Shown one piece after another: positions 53,926 through 63,278 of a stretch of 64,000 bases of DNA. Source of the DNA: Kordiimonadaceae bacterium UBA4441. Its GTDB lineage: Bacteria > Pseudomonadota > Alphaproteobacteria > Sphingomonadales > Emcibacteraceae. The notes beneath the pieces are model-generated. The model ran no database searches. It was given only the letters and a program-made list of their open reading frames with translations, and was not told the DNA's origin. The stretch covers positions 1 through 64,000 of the forward strand of contig DGPL01000042.1 in assembly GCA_002390425.1 (NCBI GenBank), written 5' to 3'. Position 1 is the stretch's first letter, and every line of letters begins with the position of its first letter. Both the position numbers and the translations under genes were made by a program.

Positions 53926-55452
53926 ATGATACTTCACAACTTTATAAAACATCATGGTAATGTACAGAATTGGTTTGCAGTTGGGTTTGTAGTGATTGTG
54001 TTAGCTCTATCGCCTTCGTTGGCATCGGCACAAGCGCCCAAGCGCAATATTGTTCTGCTTGTTTCTGATGACCATAGCCCTGATCTAGGGGTTTATGGCA
54101 ATCCTGTTATTCAAACTCCTAACTTGGATGCTTTAGCTAATGATGGCGTGATATTTAACAACGCTTATGCAACGACGGCCAGTTGTAGTGCCAGCCGTTC
54201 TGTAATCTTATCGGGACTTCAAAATCACCGTAATGGTCAATATGGACATTATCATGATTTTCACCGATTTCTGACATGGGATCATATTAAAACACTGCCT
54301 GTTCTGCTCCGCGAAGGTGGGTATCGCACAGCTCGGGCTGGGAAGTTCCATGTAGGGACCGAAGAAACTTATTCCTTTGATGAAACATTACCTAGTCCAG
54401 AGCGATGCTCTGTAATCATGGCAGAAGGAATTAGTGATTTTATTAATGAAAAAGATGAGCGCCCTTTCTTTCTTTATTTTGCTACTAATGATCCGCACCG
54501 TGGGGCAAGGCGTAAAGACGATGGAACCATTGCTGGACTTGATGATGTCGACACGCCTGATGATTTTGGCAACTTATCAGAAGGGGCCTCTAACATTGAC
54601 AATATTAGCTATGACCCTGCAGATGTCATCGTGCCAGATTTCTTGCCCGACACGCCCATGACACGTATTGAACTTGCAGCTTATTATCAGGCAGTTTCGC
54701 GCATGGATAAAGGATTTGGGAAAGTCATTGAAATCCTTAAAAAATCAGGAAAGTATGATGATACTTTAATCATATATATGTCTGACCATGGAATTGCCTT
54801 TCCGGGAGCAAAGACAACCACTTATGACGCAGGACTTAATGCACCTTTAATAGTCCGTCATCCTGATAAGGCCAAACGCGGCACTCAAAATGATGCAATG
54901 ATAAGTTGGGTGGATATCACACCTACCATATTAGATTTTGCTGGTCTTGCTGAACCGTCCTATAATATGCAGATTATGCTTACCCCTATAAGTCAGCAAA
55001 TGGAAGAAACTCACGGGCTTCATGGCCGTTCATTTTTATCCGTTTTGGATCAAACGCAGCCAGAAGGATGGGATGAGATTTATGCTTCACATACTTTCCA
55101 TGAAATTCAGATGTATTATCCCATGCGGGTAGTGCGAGGGCGCAAATATAAACTCATTTGGAACATCGCCCATGATCTACCATATCCTGCTGCAGCCGAT
55201 CTATGGGAATCGCCCACATGGCAGCGTATTTACCGTCAAGGCGGCGAAACCATGTTCGGCCCACGTACTGTTGACGAATATATGCACAGACCAGAATTTG
55301 AGCTTTTTGACATAGAAAATGATCCACTAGAAAGCAATAACCTTGCATACGATCCTGTTTATAGTGAAATATTAGAAGTACATAAAACCAAAATAAGAGA
55401 ATTTCAACGCACGACGCAAGATCCATGGTTGCTAAAATGGACATATGAATAA
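53926..55452 (+). CDS. Exported sulfatase
   Basis: A 508-residue sulfatase of the alkaline-phosphatase superfamily. A signal-like hydrophobic N-terminus ends at LASAQAPK; the metal-binding opening is NIVLLVSDDHSPDLGVYGN. The active-site cysteine to be converted to formylglycine is in CSASR (CXAXR), with later RAGKFHVG, YMSDHG and a C-terminal FELFDIENDPLESNNLA. CXAXR differs from the CXPXR usually favoured by FGE. No sulfatase-maturating enzyme is in the window. It may desulfate algal polysaccharide or a small ester. Confidence 0.9.
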   Translation: MILHNFIKHHGNVQNWFAVGFVVIVLALSPSLASAQAPKRNIVLLVSDDHSPDLGVYGNPVIQTPNLDALANDGVIFNNAYATTASCSASRSVILSGLQNHRNGQYGHYHDFHRFLTWDHIKTLPVLLREGGYRTARAGKFHVGTEETYSFDETLPSPERCSVIMAEGISDFINEKDERPFFLYFATNDPHRGARRKDDGTIAGLDDVDTPDDFGNLSEGASNIDNISYDPADVIVPDFLPDTPMTRIELAAYYQAVSRMDKGFGKVIEILKKSGKYDDTLIIYMSDHGIAFPGAKTTTYDAGLNAPLIVRHPDKAKRGTQNDAMISWVDITPTILDFAGLAEPSYNMQIMLTPISQQMEETHGLHGRSFLSVLDQTQPEGWDEIYASHTFHEIQMYYPMRVVRGRKYKLIWNIAHDLPYPAAADLWESPTWQRIYRQGGETMFGPRTVDEYMHRPEFELFDIENDPLESNNLAYDPVYSEILEVHKTKIREFQRTTQDPWLLKWTYE

Positions 55453-55929
55453 ATTAGACAGGTTGATTAAAATCGTTGCTTGAACATCCTTAATAACTGA
55501 TCTAAGCTCTAAATCTTAGGCGTAGAATTAAACGGCGCCTTTATAAACTTAAGTCAAATTGCAGAATTGGGTTTCGCTTACCCGGAACGTGCTGAACCAC
55601 GGTTAGAGGCGGCCGCGTTGGGAATATTTTGGCCACTCTGGTTTTTGCCGCCCTTATTCAATTGCGCGTTAAAGTTACCGGAATTCTTTTGATCTGCGAC
55701 AGCCGGACGTGTGGGTTTTACACCCGTTTCATGTGTTCCTCCTCTTTGATAAAAAGAGGGTACATGAATGGTGATAATTCGTCAAAAAATGCTCACAAAT
55801 CAGGTTTGACCAATCATATCAATTCAAGTAAGTTATTCAAAGATTAGGGAAAAACTTTGAAGGCCTTATTAATCAGTTTAAAAATAAAAAAATAAATCTG
55901 GCCTTAATCGTTATCAAAAAGGAATTTTA
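55453..55929. other. Intergenic region before the glycerol operon
   Basis: A 477-base stretch. Its centre (about 55560-55760) is clearly more GC-rich than its flanks and holds the broken small gene at 55578-55732 on the minus strand. The plus-strand frame at 55629-55847 has no ribosome site and reads as the complement of that gene. The last 150 bases before glpS are A/T-rich and should hold its promoter, which I cannot place. Confidence 0.5.
55578..55732 (-). pseudogene. Small Asn/Gly/Lys-rich protein, one-base frameshift
   Basis: A strong ribosome site (AGGAGGA, plus 55737-55743) precedes ATGAAACGGGTGTAA, which would stop after four codons. If the AAA run (plus TTT, 55727-55729) had one more base, a 51-residue protein would follow: MKTGVKPTRPAVADQKNSG..., ending SNRGSARSG at 55578. 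The composition is highly polar, without Trp or Tyr. A hairpin (CCTCTTT/AAAGAGG) overlaps the ribosome site. Family unknown. It is either a decayed small gene or an intact one with an assembly error. Confidence 0.5.
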
Positions 55930-57012
55930 GTGTCATTAACGTTCGAAAATATATCACTTACTGTTAACGGTGAGCGACATATTTTTGAGACGAATTTCAC
56001 CTTTGAAAAAGCGACCATGAATGTTTTGTTGGGCGCAACATTATCCGGTAAAACAACGCTCATGCGGCTTATGGCTGGGCTTGAAAAACCCACTACCGGG
56101 CGGATACTTTGGAACGGTGAAGATGTCACCGGAAAACGGGTACAGGACCGTGATATCGCCTTTATTTATCAGCAGTTTATAAATTATCCTTCATTAAGTG
56201 TTTATAAAAATATTGCATCGCCCCTTCGCGTTATGAAAAAAAGCAATAATGAGATTGAGGAAAAAGTAAAAAAATGGGCTGATCTTATGAAGCTCACTCC
56301 TTTTTTAGAGCGTCGCCCGCTTGAATTATCAGGGGGTCAGCAGCAAAGATGCGCTCTGGCCCGTGCACTTATTAAGGAAGCAGGACTGGTTTTGATGGAT
56401 GAACCGCTGGCGAACCTTGATTATAAGTTAAGGGAAGAATTACGGGAAGAAATTCCAAAAATATTTGAGCAGTCCGGCGCCATATTCGTTTATGCAACCA
56501 CCGAAGCCGAAGAAGCATTGTTGCTTGGCGGTAATACGGCAACACTCCATGAAGGGTGCATTACACAATTTGGTAATACATCGTCACTCTACCACCAACC
56601 AAAAGACACAGTGACCGCCAGCATTTTTTCAAATCCGCCCATGAATTTTTTAAAGTTTAATAAAACAAATGAAAAAATGATTTTTGCGGATGGAACAGTA
56701 ACCGCGCCCATAAAAAATATTCCTGATGGTGATTTTGTCGCAGGGTTTAGGCCCAATCATTTGGAATTAAATCATTCAAACAGTAACGCCATCAAATTTG
56801 ACGCAACATTAATCACAACGGAAATAACCGGTTCTGAAACATATCTTCATATGGATCATCAGGATAAAAAATGGGTTGGACTAATCCATGGGGTTCATGA
56901 ATTACCACTAGGTGAGGATATATCAGTATATCTTGACCCGGGGCATATGTTCATCTTTGATCAAAATGGCAGTCTCGTGCACTCTGCAAACGCAACGAAG
57001 GGGTGGGTATAA
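55930..57012 (+). CDS. glpS: Glycerol ABC transporter ATP-binding protein GlpS
   Basis: A 360-residue ABC ATPase. Walker A is GATLSGKT (35-42), signature LSGGQ (133-137), Walker B LVLMDE (E158). The switch histidine is missing: the H-loop reads YATTE with Thr191. A C-terminal regulatory OB-like domain is present. It is the first gene of the rhizobial-type glycerol operon glpSTPQUV-glpK. The start is GTG at 55930 behind AAGGA; the stop overlaps the start of glpT by one base. Confidence 0.87.
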   Translation: MSLTFENISLTVNGERHIFETNFTFEKATMNVLLGATLSGKTTLMRLMAGLEKPTTGRILWNGEDVTGKRVQDRDIAFIYQQFINYPSLSVYKNIASPLRVMKKSNNEIEEKVKKWADLMKLTPFLERRPLELSGGQQQRCALARALIKEAGLVLMDEPLANLDYKLREELREEIPKIFEQSGAIFVYATTEAEEALLLGGNTATLHEGCITQFGNTSSLYHQPKDTVTASIFSNPPMNFLKFNKTNEKMIFADGTVTAPIKNIPDGDFVAGFRPNHLELNHSNSNAIKFDATLITTEITGSETYLHMDHQDKKWVGLIHGVHELPLGEDISVYLDPGHMFIFDQNGSLVHSANATKGWV

Positions 57013-58082
57013 TGGCAAAAATTACGCTCTCCACCCTCGCTCATAGTTATCTTGATAATCCTAAATCTGATGATGATTATGCCTTAAAACCGATTGATCA
57101 TATTTGGGAAGATGGCGCCGCATATGCCCTGCTTGGTCCATCTGGGTGCGGCAAAACAACACTGCTTAATATTATATCCGGTCTATTAAAACCATCATCC
57201 GGTAAAATATTATTTGATGATTTTGATGTCACAGATAACGACACATCAACGCGCAATATTGCACAAGTTTTCCAGTTTCCCGTGGTTTATGACACAATGA
57301 CCGTTAAAGAAAACCTCGCATTCCCCCTTAAAAACAGAGGGTTAGACGCTGATTATATCGAAAAACGTGTTTCTGAAATTGCTAAAATGATTTCCCTTGA
57401 TGATATTTTGGATAAGAAAACAAACGGATTAACGGCGGATGTGAAACAAAAAATCAGCTTGGGGCGCGGTCTTGTGCGGGAAGATGTGAATGCCATTTTA
57501 TTTGATGAACCACTGACCGTTATCGATCCCAAAATGAAATGGGAACTGCGTACACAATTAAAAGCAATTCATCAAAAGCTCGGCCATACCATGATTTATG
57601 TAACCCATGACCAAACGGAGGCACTGACATTTGCGGATAAAGTGATTGTCATGTCCGACGGTGAAGTGGTGCAGATCGGCACGCCAACCGAATTATTTGA
57701 AAAACCAGAACATACATTTGTCGGATATTTTATCGGCTCGCCGGGAATGAATATTATTCCCGCAAAAGTAAACGGTCATAAAGCAATAATCGGCGATCAT
57801 GAAATAATCCTGAATGATACATATGGAAAATTAGACGGTAAAGTCGAACTTGGTATTCGGCCTGAGTTCATAAAGTTTAGTGATGATCCAAATGCATTAC
57901 CAATAACAATCAATAGAATTGAAGACGTAGGCCATTACAAAATAGCGAGAACCCGTTTTCAAAATCATGACATTAATATCATCATTAATGAAGGTGATGA
58001 TTTTTCAAAAGACATGCACGGCATTATTTTTGATACGGAAAAAATAAATATATACGAAAATGATTGGCGGGTGGACCCATGA
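57012..58082 (+). CDS. glpT: Glycerol ABC transporter ATP-binding protein GlpT
   Basis: A 356-residue ABC ATPase, the second nucleotide-binding subunit. Walker A is GPSGCGKT (42-49), Walker B AILFDE (E166) and the H-loop YVTHD (H199) are intact, but the signature LSGGQ is replaced by LTADV (140-144). It therefore complements GlpS, which keeps the signature and lacks the switch His. Not related to the glycerol-3-phosphate antiporter also called GlpT in E. coli. The stop overlaps glpP by 4 bases. Confidence 0.87.
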   Translation: MAKITLSTLAHSYLDNPKSDDDYALKPIDHIWEDGAAYALLGPSGCGKTTLLNIISGLLKPSSGKILFDDFDVTDNDTSTRNIAQVFQFPVVYDTMTVKENLAFPLKNRGLDADYIEKRVSEIAKMISLDDILDKKTNGLTADVKQKISLGRGLVREDVNAILFDEPLTVIDPKMKWELRTQLKAIHQKLGHTMIYVTHDQTEALTFADKVIVMSDGEVVQIGTPTELFEKPEHTFVGYFIGSPGMNIIPAKVNGHKAIIGDHEIILNDTYGKLDGKVELGIRPEFIKFSDDPNALPITINRIEDVGHYKIARTRFQNHDINIIINEGDDFSKDMHGIIFDTEKINIYENDWRVDP

Positions 58083-58951
58083 AGAAAACCCAAAATCAGA
58101 AAGCATGGTTCATGGTGTTGCCGGTTTTAATACTGGTGGCATTTTCAGCCATTATTCCAATGATGACGGTGGTCAATTATTCCGTCCAAGATACCTTTGG
58201 CAACAATGAATTTTTCTGGGTCGGGCTTGAATGGTTTGAAGAAGTGCTTCATTCAGAACGCATCCATGATGCCTTGTGGCGACAAATTTTATTCACCGTT
58301 ATCATCCTCGCCATTGAAATACCACTGGGTATATTTATGGCGCTTCATATGCCGAAGAAAAATGGCCTGTGGACGTCAATCTGTCTTGTTGTTGTTGCCC
58401 TGCCTCTTCTTATTCCATGGAATGTGGTCGGCACGATTTGGCAAATATTTGGCCGTATCGATATTGGTTTACTGGGATATACATTGGATCAACTGGGGAT
58501 CAGTTATAATTATACGCAAGATACATTTGATGCGTGGTTTACGATTATCATAATGGACGTTTGGCACTGGACATCACTAGTATTACTGCTTAGTTACGCG
58601 GGGCTTCGTTCCATTCCTGATGCTTATTATCAAGCCGCCAAAATCGATCAAGCAAGCCGCTGGAGTGTCTTTAGGTATATTGAACTGCCTAAAATGAAAG
58701 GCGTCTTGATCATCGCTATTCTGCTTCGGTTTATGGATAGTTTTATGATTTATACGGAACCATTCGTCGTAACAGGTGGTGGCCCGGGTAATGCGACGAC
58801 TTTTCTTTCAATAGATCTAGTTAAAATGGCCATTGGTCAATTTGATCTTGGTCCTGCGGCCGCCTTCTCGCTGATATATTTCCTCGTCATTTTGCTGGTT
58901 TCATGGGTATTTTATACAACCATGGTCAATATGGATAAGGAGAACGAATGA
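58079..58951 (+). CDS. glpP: Glycerol ABC transporter permease GlpP
   Basis: A 290-residue permease with six hydrophobic helices and the ABC EAA-type loop AGLRSIPDAYYQAAKIDQASRWSVFRYIELPKMK. It pairs with GlpQ to form the membrane channel. The start at 58079 is taken for its ATGA overlap with the stop of glpT; its stop overlaps glpQ by 4 bases. Confidence 0.88.
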   Translation: MKKTQNQKAWFMVLPVLILVAFSAIIPMMTVVNYSVQDTFGNNEFFWVGLEWFEEVLHSERIHDALWRQILFTVIILAIEIPLGIFMALHMPKKNGLWTSICLVVVALPLLIPWNVVGTIWQIFGRIDIGLLGYTLDQLGISYNYTQDTFDAWFTIIIMDVWHWTSLVLLLSYAGLRSIPDAYYQAAKIDQASRWSVFRYIELPKMKGVLIIAILLRFMDSFMIYTEPFVVTGGGPGNATTFLSIDLVKMAIGQFDLGPAAAFSLIYFLVILLVSWVFYTTMVNMDKENE

Positions 58952-59754
58952 TAAAAATCAATAAATCAACATTCATAATGATCCTTTATTTCGTATTTCT
59001 ACTGTTACCGATTTATTGGTTATTAAATATGAGCTTTAAAACCAATCAGGAAATACTATCCACTTTCTCTCTTTGGCCGAGTGAATTTACTTTTGACAAT
59101 TATATAGTCATTTTCAGCGATCCAAGTTGGTACGGCGGATATATCAATTCAATTACCTATGTTGTATTAAATACCATCATTTCACTTGCCGTTGCGATAC
59201 CCGCTGCTTATGCCTTTAGTCGCTATACCTTTATGGGGGATAAGCATTTATTCTTTTGGCTGCTCACCAACAGAATGGCCCCACCGGCGGTTTTTGCCTT
59301 ACCGTTTTTCCAGCTTTATTCAAGCGTTGGTCTTTTTGACACGCATATCGCTGTCGCGCTTGCACATACTTTATTTAACGTGCCGCTTGCCGTTTGGATA
59401 TTAGAAGGGTTTATGCGCGGTGTACCTAAAGAAATTGATGAAACCGCCTATATCGACGGGTATACTTTCTTTAAATTCTTTGGGAAAATATTTATGCCAC
59501 TCATCGCATCAGGTATCGGTGTTGCGGCATTCTTCTGTTTTATGTTTTCTTGGGTTGAGTTACTTTTAAGCAGGACGTTAACATCAGTTGATGCGAAATC
59601 AATTGCTGCGACGATGACCCGAACGGCGTCTGCATCAGGGCTTGATTGGGGGGTCCTTGCAGCAGCGGGTGTCTTGACCATTATTCCTGGCGCTCTTGTT
59701 ATATACTTTGTGCGAAATCATATCGCCAAAGGTTTCGCATTAGGGAGGGTGTAA
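58948..59754 (+). CDS. glpQ: Glycerol ABC transporter permease GlpQ
   Basis: A 268-residue permease of six helices with the EAA-type loop RGVPKEIDETAYIDGYTFFKFFGKIFMPLI. The partner of GlpP; overlaps at both ends (4 bases with glpP, 1 with glpU) indicate translational coupling. Confidence 0.88.
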   Translation: MIKINKSTFIMILYFVFLLLPIYWLLNMSFKTNQEILSTFSLWPSEFTFDNYIVIFSDPSWYGGYINSITYVVLNTIISLAVAIPAAYAFSRYTFMGDKHLFFWLLTNRMAPPAVFALPFFQLYSSVGLFDTHIAVALAHTLFNVPLAVWILEGFMRGVPKEIDETAYIDGYTFFKFFGKIFMPLIASGIGVAAFFCFMFSWVELLLSRTLTSVDAKSIAATMTRTASASGLDWGVLAAAGVLTIIPGALVIYFVRNHIAKGFALGRV

Positions 59755-60032
59755 TGGATTTATCATGGATGGGATGGACCGAACCAACCGCTATTTTCTT
59801 TGCATCGATTGCTTTTGCGATCATAATTATGTTTATTTGGAGTATAAAAGCACCGCAGTCACCCCGAGTTGGCATATTAAAAATAGAAACAACGCCCGGT
59901 GATCGGTTATTTATATCTTTACTAGGTTCAGCCTTTATATGTTTAGGTTGGGTTTTCATGTTTGGCTCGCCAATATGGTGGTCATTGGCAGTTTGTGGAT
60001 TATTTGCAGCCGCCGTATTTAAATGGGTTTAA
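59754..60032 (+). CDS. glpU: GlpU, small membrane protein (DUF2160)
   Basis: A 92-residue protein with two or three hydrophobic helices and the DUF2160 pattern MGWTEPTAIFFASIAFAII and TTPGDRLFISLLGSAFICLGW. It is found only within this kind of glycerol operon; its exact role in transport is not known. It starts at the last base of the glpQ stop. Confidence 0.85.
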   Translation: MDLSWMGWTEPTAIFFASIAFAIIIMFIWSIKAPQSPRVGILKIETTPGDRLFISLLGSAFICLGWVFMFGSPIWWSLAVCGLFAAAVFKWV

Positions 60033-60042
60033 GGAAATGAAA

Positions 60043-61734
60043 ATGAAAAAAAGTTTAATCATTATCACGGCATTTTTGACGTTTAACATCAACAGTTATG
60101 CGGATGATGCATTAACCGATAAATGGATTAATGAATTTCAACCCTCTGCTTTATCCAAAGAAGAGCAAAAGGACGAAATCAATTGGTTTATTAAAGCCGC
60201 CGAACCCTATAAAGGCATGGAAATCAGAGTGGTTTCAGAAACCATTGCCACCCATGAATATGAAAGCAAAACCTTAGCCGCCGCTTTCACTGAACTGACA
60301 GGGATAAAAGTCATTCATGATTTAATTGGCGAAGGCGATGTTGTTGAAAAACTTCAAACCCAAATGCAATCCGGTGAAAATATATATGATGCTTATATCA
60401 ATGATAGTGACTTAATCGGCACCCATTGGCGTTATCAACAAGCGCGCAATTTAACAGATTTCATGAGCGGCATTGGTAAAGATGTCACTAATCCCAATCT
60501 TGATCTTGATGATTTTATTGGCACATCTTTTACAACCGGACCTGACGGAAAATTGTATCAATTACCCGATCAGCAATTCGCCAATCTTTACTGGTTTCGA
60601 TATGACTGGTTCACGGATCCCCAAAATATGGCCGATTTTAAAGCAAAATATGGTTATGACTTAGGCGTTCCCGTTAATTGGTCAGCATACGAAGACATAG
60701 CAGAATTTTTCACGGGCCGTGAAATTGACGGTGAAAAAGTGTATGGCCATATGGATTACGGTAAAAAAGATCCTTCACTTGGCTGGCGTTTTACGGACGC
60801 TTGGATGTCAATGGCCGGCATGGGTGATAAGGGTGAACCAAATGGCTTGCCTGTTGATGAATGGGGCATTCGTGTGAATGAAAATTCGCAGCCTGTCGGA
60901 TCATGCATGGTGCGTGGTGGCGCAACAAATAGCCCGGCTGCCGTATATGCACTGCAAAAATATGTGGACTGGCTAAAAAAATATGCTCCCCCTGCAGCGG
61001 CGGGAATGGTCTTTTCAGAGGCTGGCCCCGTTCCTGCGCAAGGAAATATTGCGCAGCAAATGTTCTGGTACACCACTTTTACACCCGATATGGTTAAAGC
61101 AAATATCCCTGTGGTAAATGATGACGGCACCCCAAAATGGCGCATGGCCCCCTCACCACATGGCGCATATTGGAGCGAAGGGACAAAAATCGGGTATCAG
61201 GATGCGGGTTCATGGACTTTAATGAAATCAACACCGGATAATCGCGCAAAAGCAGCATGGCTATATGCACAGTTTGTCACATCAAAAACAGTAGATGTTA
61301 AAAAATCACATATCGGATTAACATTTATTCGTGAAAGCTCTGTTCAGCATGCATCATTTACGGACCGTGCCCCAAAGCTTGGCGGCCTTGTAGAGTTTTA
61401 CCGTTCCCCAGCCCGTATTAGATGGTCACCTACGGGTACAAACGTACCTGATTATCCAAAACTCGCACAGTTATGGTGGCAGAATATTGGTGATGCGACA
61501 TCAGGCGATAAAACACCACAAGAAGCATTGGACGGATTATGCTTTGCGCAAGAACGGTTGCTCAGAAGATTAGAGCGTGCCGGAGTCCAGGGTGAATTCG
61601 GTCCCAAATTAAATCCAGAGCAAGGGGCCGATTATTGGCTTGCGCAAGCGGGCGCACCAAAAGCGAAGATTGCAAACGAGAAACCGTCCCCAATCACGAT
61701 TGGTTATGACGAACTGGTTAAGTCATGGCAGTAA
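60043..61734 (+). CDS. glpV: Glycerol ABC transporter substrate-binding protein GlpV
   Basis: A 563-residue extracellular solute-binding protein with a signal peptide ending near INSYADDA. Segments such as AFTELTGIKVIHDLIGEGDVVEKLQTQMQSG and LPDQQFANLYWFRYDWFTDP are of the type-1 solute-binding class. It is large for the class, as in rhizobial GlpV. The ATG at 60043 is preferred because AAGGA is then 7 bases upstream; an ATG at 60037 is too close to that site. Confidence 0.88.
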   Translation: MKKSLIIITAFLTFNINSYADDALTDKWINEFQPSALSKEEQKDEINWFIKAAEPYKGMEIRVVSETIATHEYESKTLAAAFTELTGIKVIHDLIGEGDVVEKLQTQMQSGENIYDAYINDSDLIGTHWRYQQARNLTDFMSGIGKDVTNPNLDLDDFIGTSFTTGPDGKLYQLPDQQFANLYWFRYDWFTDPQNMADFKAKYGYDLGVPVNWSAYEDIAEFFTGREIDGEKVYGHMDYGKKDPSLGWRFTDAWMSMAGMGDKGEPNGLPVDEWGIRVNENSQPVGSCMVRGGATNSPAAVYALQKYVDWLKKYAPPAAAGMVFSEAGPVPAQGNIAQQMFWYTTFTPDMVKANIPVVNDDGTPKWRMAPSPHGAYWSEGTKIGYQDAGSWTLMKSTPDNRAKAAWLYAQFVTSKTVDVKKSHIGLTFIRESSVQHASFTDRAPKLGGLVEFYRSPARIRWSPTGTNVPDYPKLAQLWWQNIGDATSGDKTPQEALDGLCFAQERLLRRLERAGVQGEFGPKLNPEQGADYWLAQAGAPKAKIANEKPSPITIGYDELVKSWQ

Positions 61735-61764
61735 CGAGCGTATTTAATCATTAAGGATTAGCAA

Positions 61765-63267
61765 ATGGGCGATTACATTCTGTCAATCGATCAAGGAACC
61801 ACGTCAACACGTGCTGTCGTTTTTGATCAGGAACTCAATATAATTTCGATGGCACAAGAAGAGTTCCTGCAACATTTTCCAAAGCCTGGCTGGGTTGAAC
61901 ATGATCCTGATGATTTATTTAACACCGCACTTAGCACATGCCGAGAAGCAATCAGTAAAGCTGATTTAACATCCGTCGATATTGCTGGTATCGGCATTAC
62001 AAATCAACGTGAAACAACCGTATTGTGGGATTCTGAAAGTGGTAAGCCAATTCATAATGCCATTGTTTGGCAAGATCGACGCGCAGCGAATTTATGTGCG
62101 GATTTAATTGATGCCGGCCATTCAGAAATGGTTGCTGAACGCACAGGGTTATTAATCGATTCATATTTTAGCGGTACAAAAATTAGTTGGGTTTTAAAGA
62201 ATATCGAAGGTGCACGTGAAAAAGCTGATGCTGGAAAATTACTTTTTGGTACCGTTGATACCTGGCTTATTTGGCGTTTAACGGGTGGGACCATCCACGC
62301 AACCGATGCAACCAACGCATCAAGAACAATGATATATGATATTAGAAATGGATGCTGGGATCAGGATCTATTGAAATTGCTTGATATTCCCGCTTCGGTC
62401 CTACCAGAAGTTAAGGATTGCGCGGCCAATTTTGGTGGAACTTTACCTGAATATTTTGATGGGACCATTAAAATTTGTGGCGCTATTGGTGACCAGCAAA
62501 GTGCGACGGTCGGACAGGCATGTTTTAGCCCCGGAATGATTAAATCAACTTACGGAACGGGATGTTTCGCCCTATTAAATACGGGCGATACCATTGTTCG
62601 TTCAAAAAACCGCTTACTATCAACGGTCGCCTATCAACTTGATGGCAGCCCATCATACGCCCTTGAAGGATCGATATTTATGGCGGGTGCCATAGTGCAG
62701 TGGCTTAGAGATGGTTTGAAAATGATAAATGATGCCACTGAAACACAGGCCTTGGCCCATCAATCGGACGACAATCAGAATGTTGTTATGGTTCCGGCTT
62801 TTACCGGTCTTGGCGCTCCTTATTGGGACGCAGAAGCACGCGGCGCCATATTTGGGATGTCGCGTGGCACGGGTCCCGCGGAAATCGCCAGAGCAGCATT
62901 AGAAAGTGTTGGTTATCAAACACGTGATTTAATTGAATCCATGTATAAAGATTGGAATGTCACAAATAACAACGATACGATCTTAAGGGTCGATGGTGGT
63001 ATGGCGTCCTCTGATTGGACCATGCAATTCTTATCGGATATTCTTGGTGTTTCAGTTGACCGACCCAAAATATTAGAAACAACAGCCGTTGGCGCCGCCT
63101 ATATGGCAGGCTTTTACGCTGATTTATTACCCGGCCCCGATGAATATGCACAAAAATGGGTTAGAGAAAGTCGATTTATCCCCGAAATGAGTACGCATCT
63201 TAGAAAAGAGAAATACGACCGCTGGCAAGATTGTGTTTCAAGAGTATTATCAGAGCCCCCAAAATAG
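61765..63267 (+). CDS. glpK: Glycerol kinase
   Basis: A 500-residue FGGY kinase. The glycerol-kinase opening YILSIDQGTTSTRAVVFDQ, LQHFPKPGWVEHDP, GIGITNQRETTVLWD and ATDATNASRTMIYDI are all conserved; YGTGCFALLNTG and LRVDGGMASSDW complete the ATP site. It phosphorylates glycerol imported by GlpSTPQUV. No glpD is in the window. The stop is 11 bases before the TetR gene. Confidence 0.95.
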   Translation: MGDYILSIDQGTTSTRAVVFDQELNIISMAQEEFLQHFPKPGWVEHDPDDLFNTALSTCREAISKADLTSVDIAGIGITNQRETTVLWDSESGKPIHNAIVWQDRRAANLCADLIDAGHSEMVAERTGLLIDSYFSGTKISWVLKNIEGAREKADAGKLLFGTVDTWLIWRLTGGTIHATDATNASRTMIYDIRNGCWDQDLLKLLDIPASVLPEVKDCAANFGGTLPEYFDGTIKICGAIGDQQSATVGQACFSPGMIKSTYGTGCFALLNTGDTIVRSKNRLLSTVAYQLDGSPSYALEGSIFMAGAIVQWLRDGLKMINDATETQALAHQSDDNQNVVMVPAFTGLGAPYWDAEARGAIFGMSRGTGPAEIARAALESVGYQTRDLIESMYKDWNVTNNNDTILRVDGGMASSDWTMQFLSDILGVSVDRPKILETTAVGAAYMAGFYADLLPGPDEYAQKWVRESRFIPEMSTHLRKEKYDRWQDCVSRVLSEPPK

Positions 63268-63278
63268 ATTTATATAAA

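Noticed and set aside
55629..55847. 72-codon plus-strand frame before glpS
   Set aside because: It has no ribosome site and is largely the complement of the broken minus-strand small gene.
57012..58082. GlpT as the glycerol-3-phosphate antiporter
   Set aside because: The protein is an ABC ATPase; the shared symbol comes from rhizobial naming of the glycerol ABC system.
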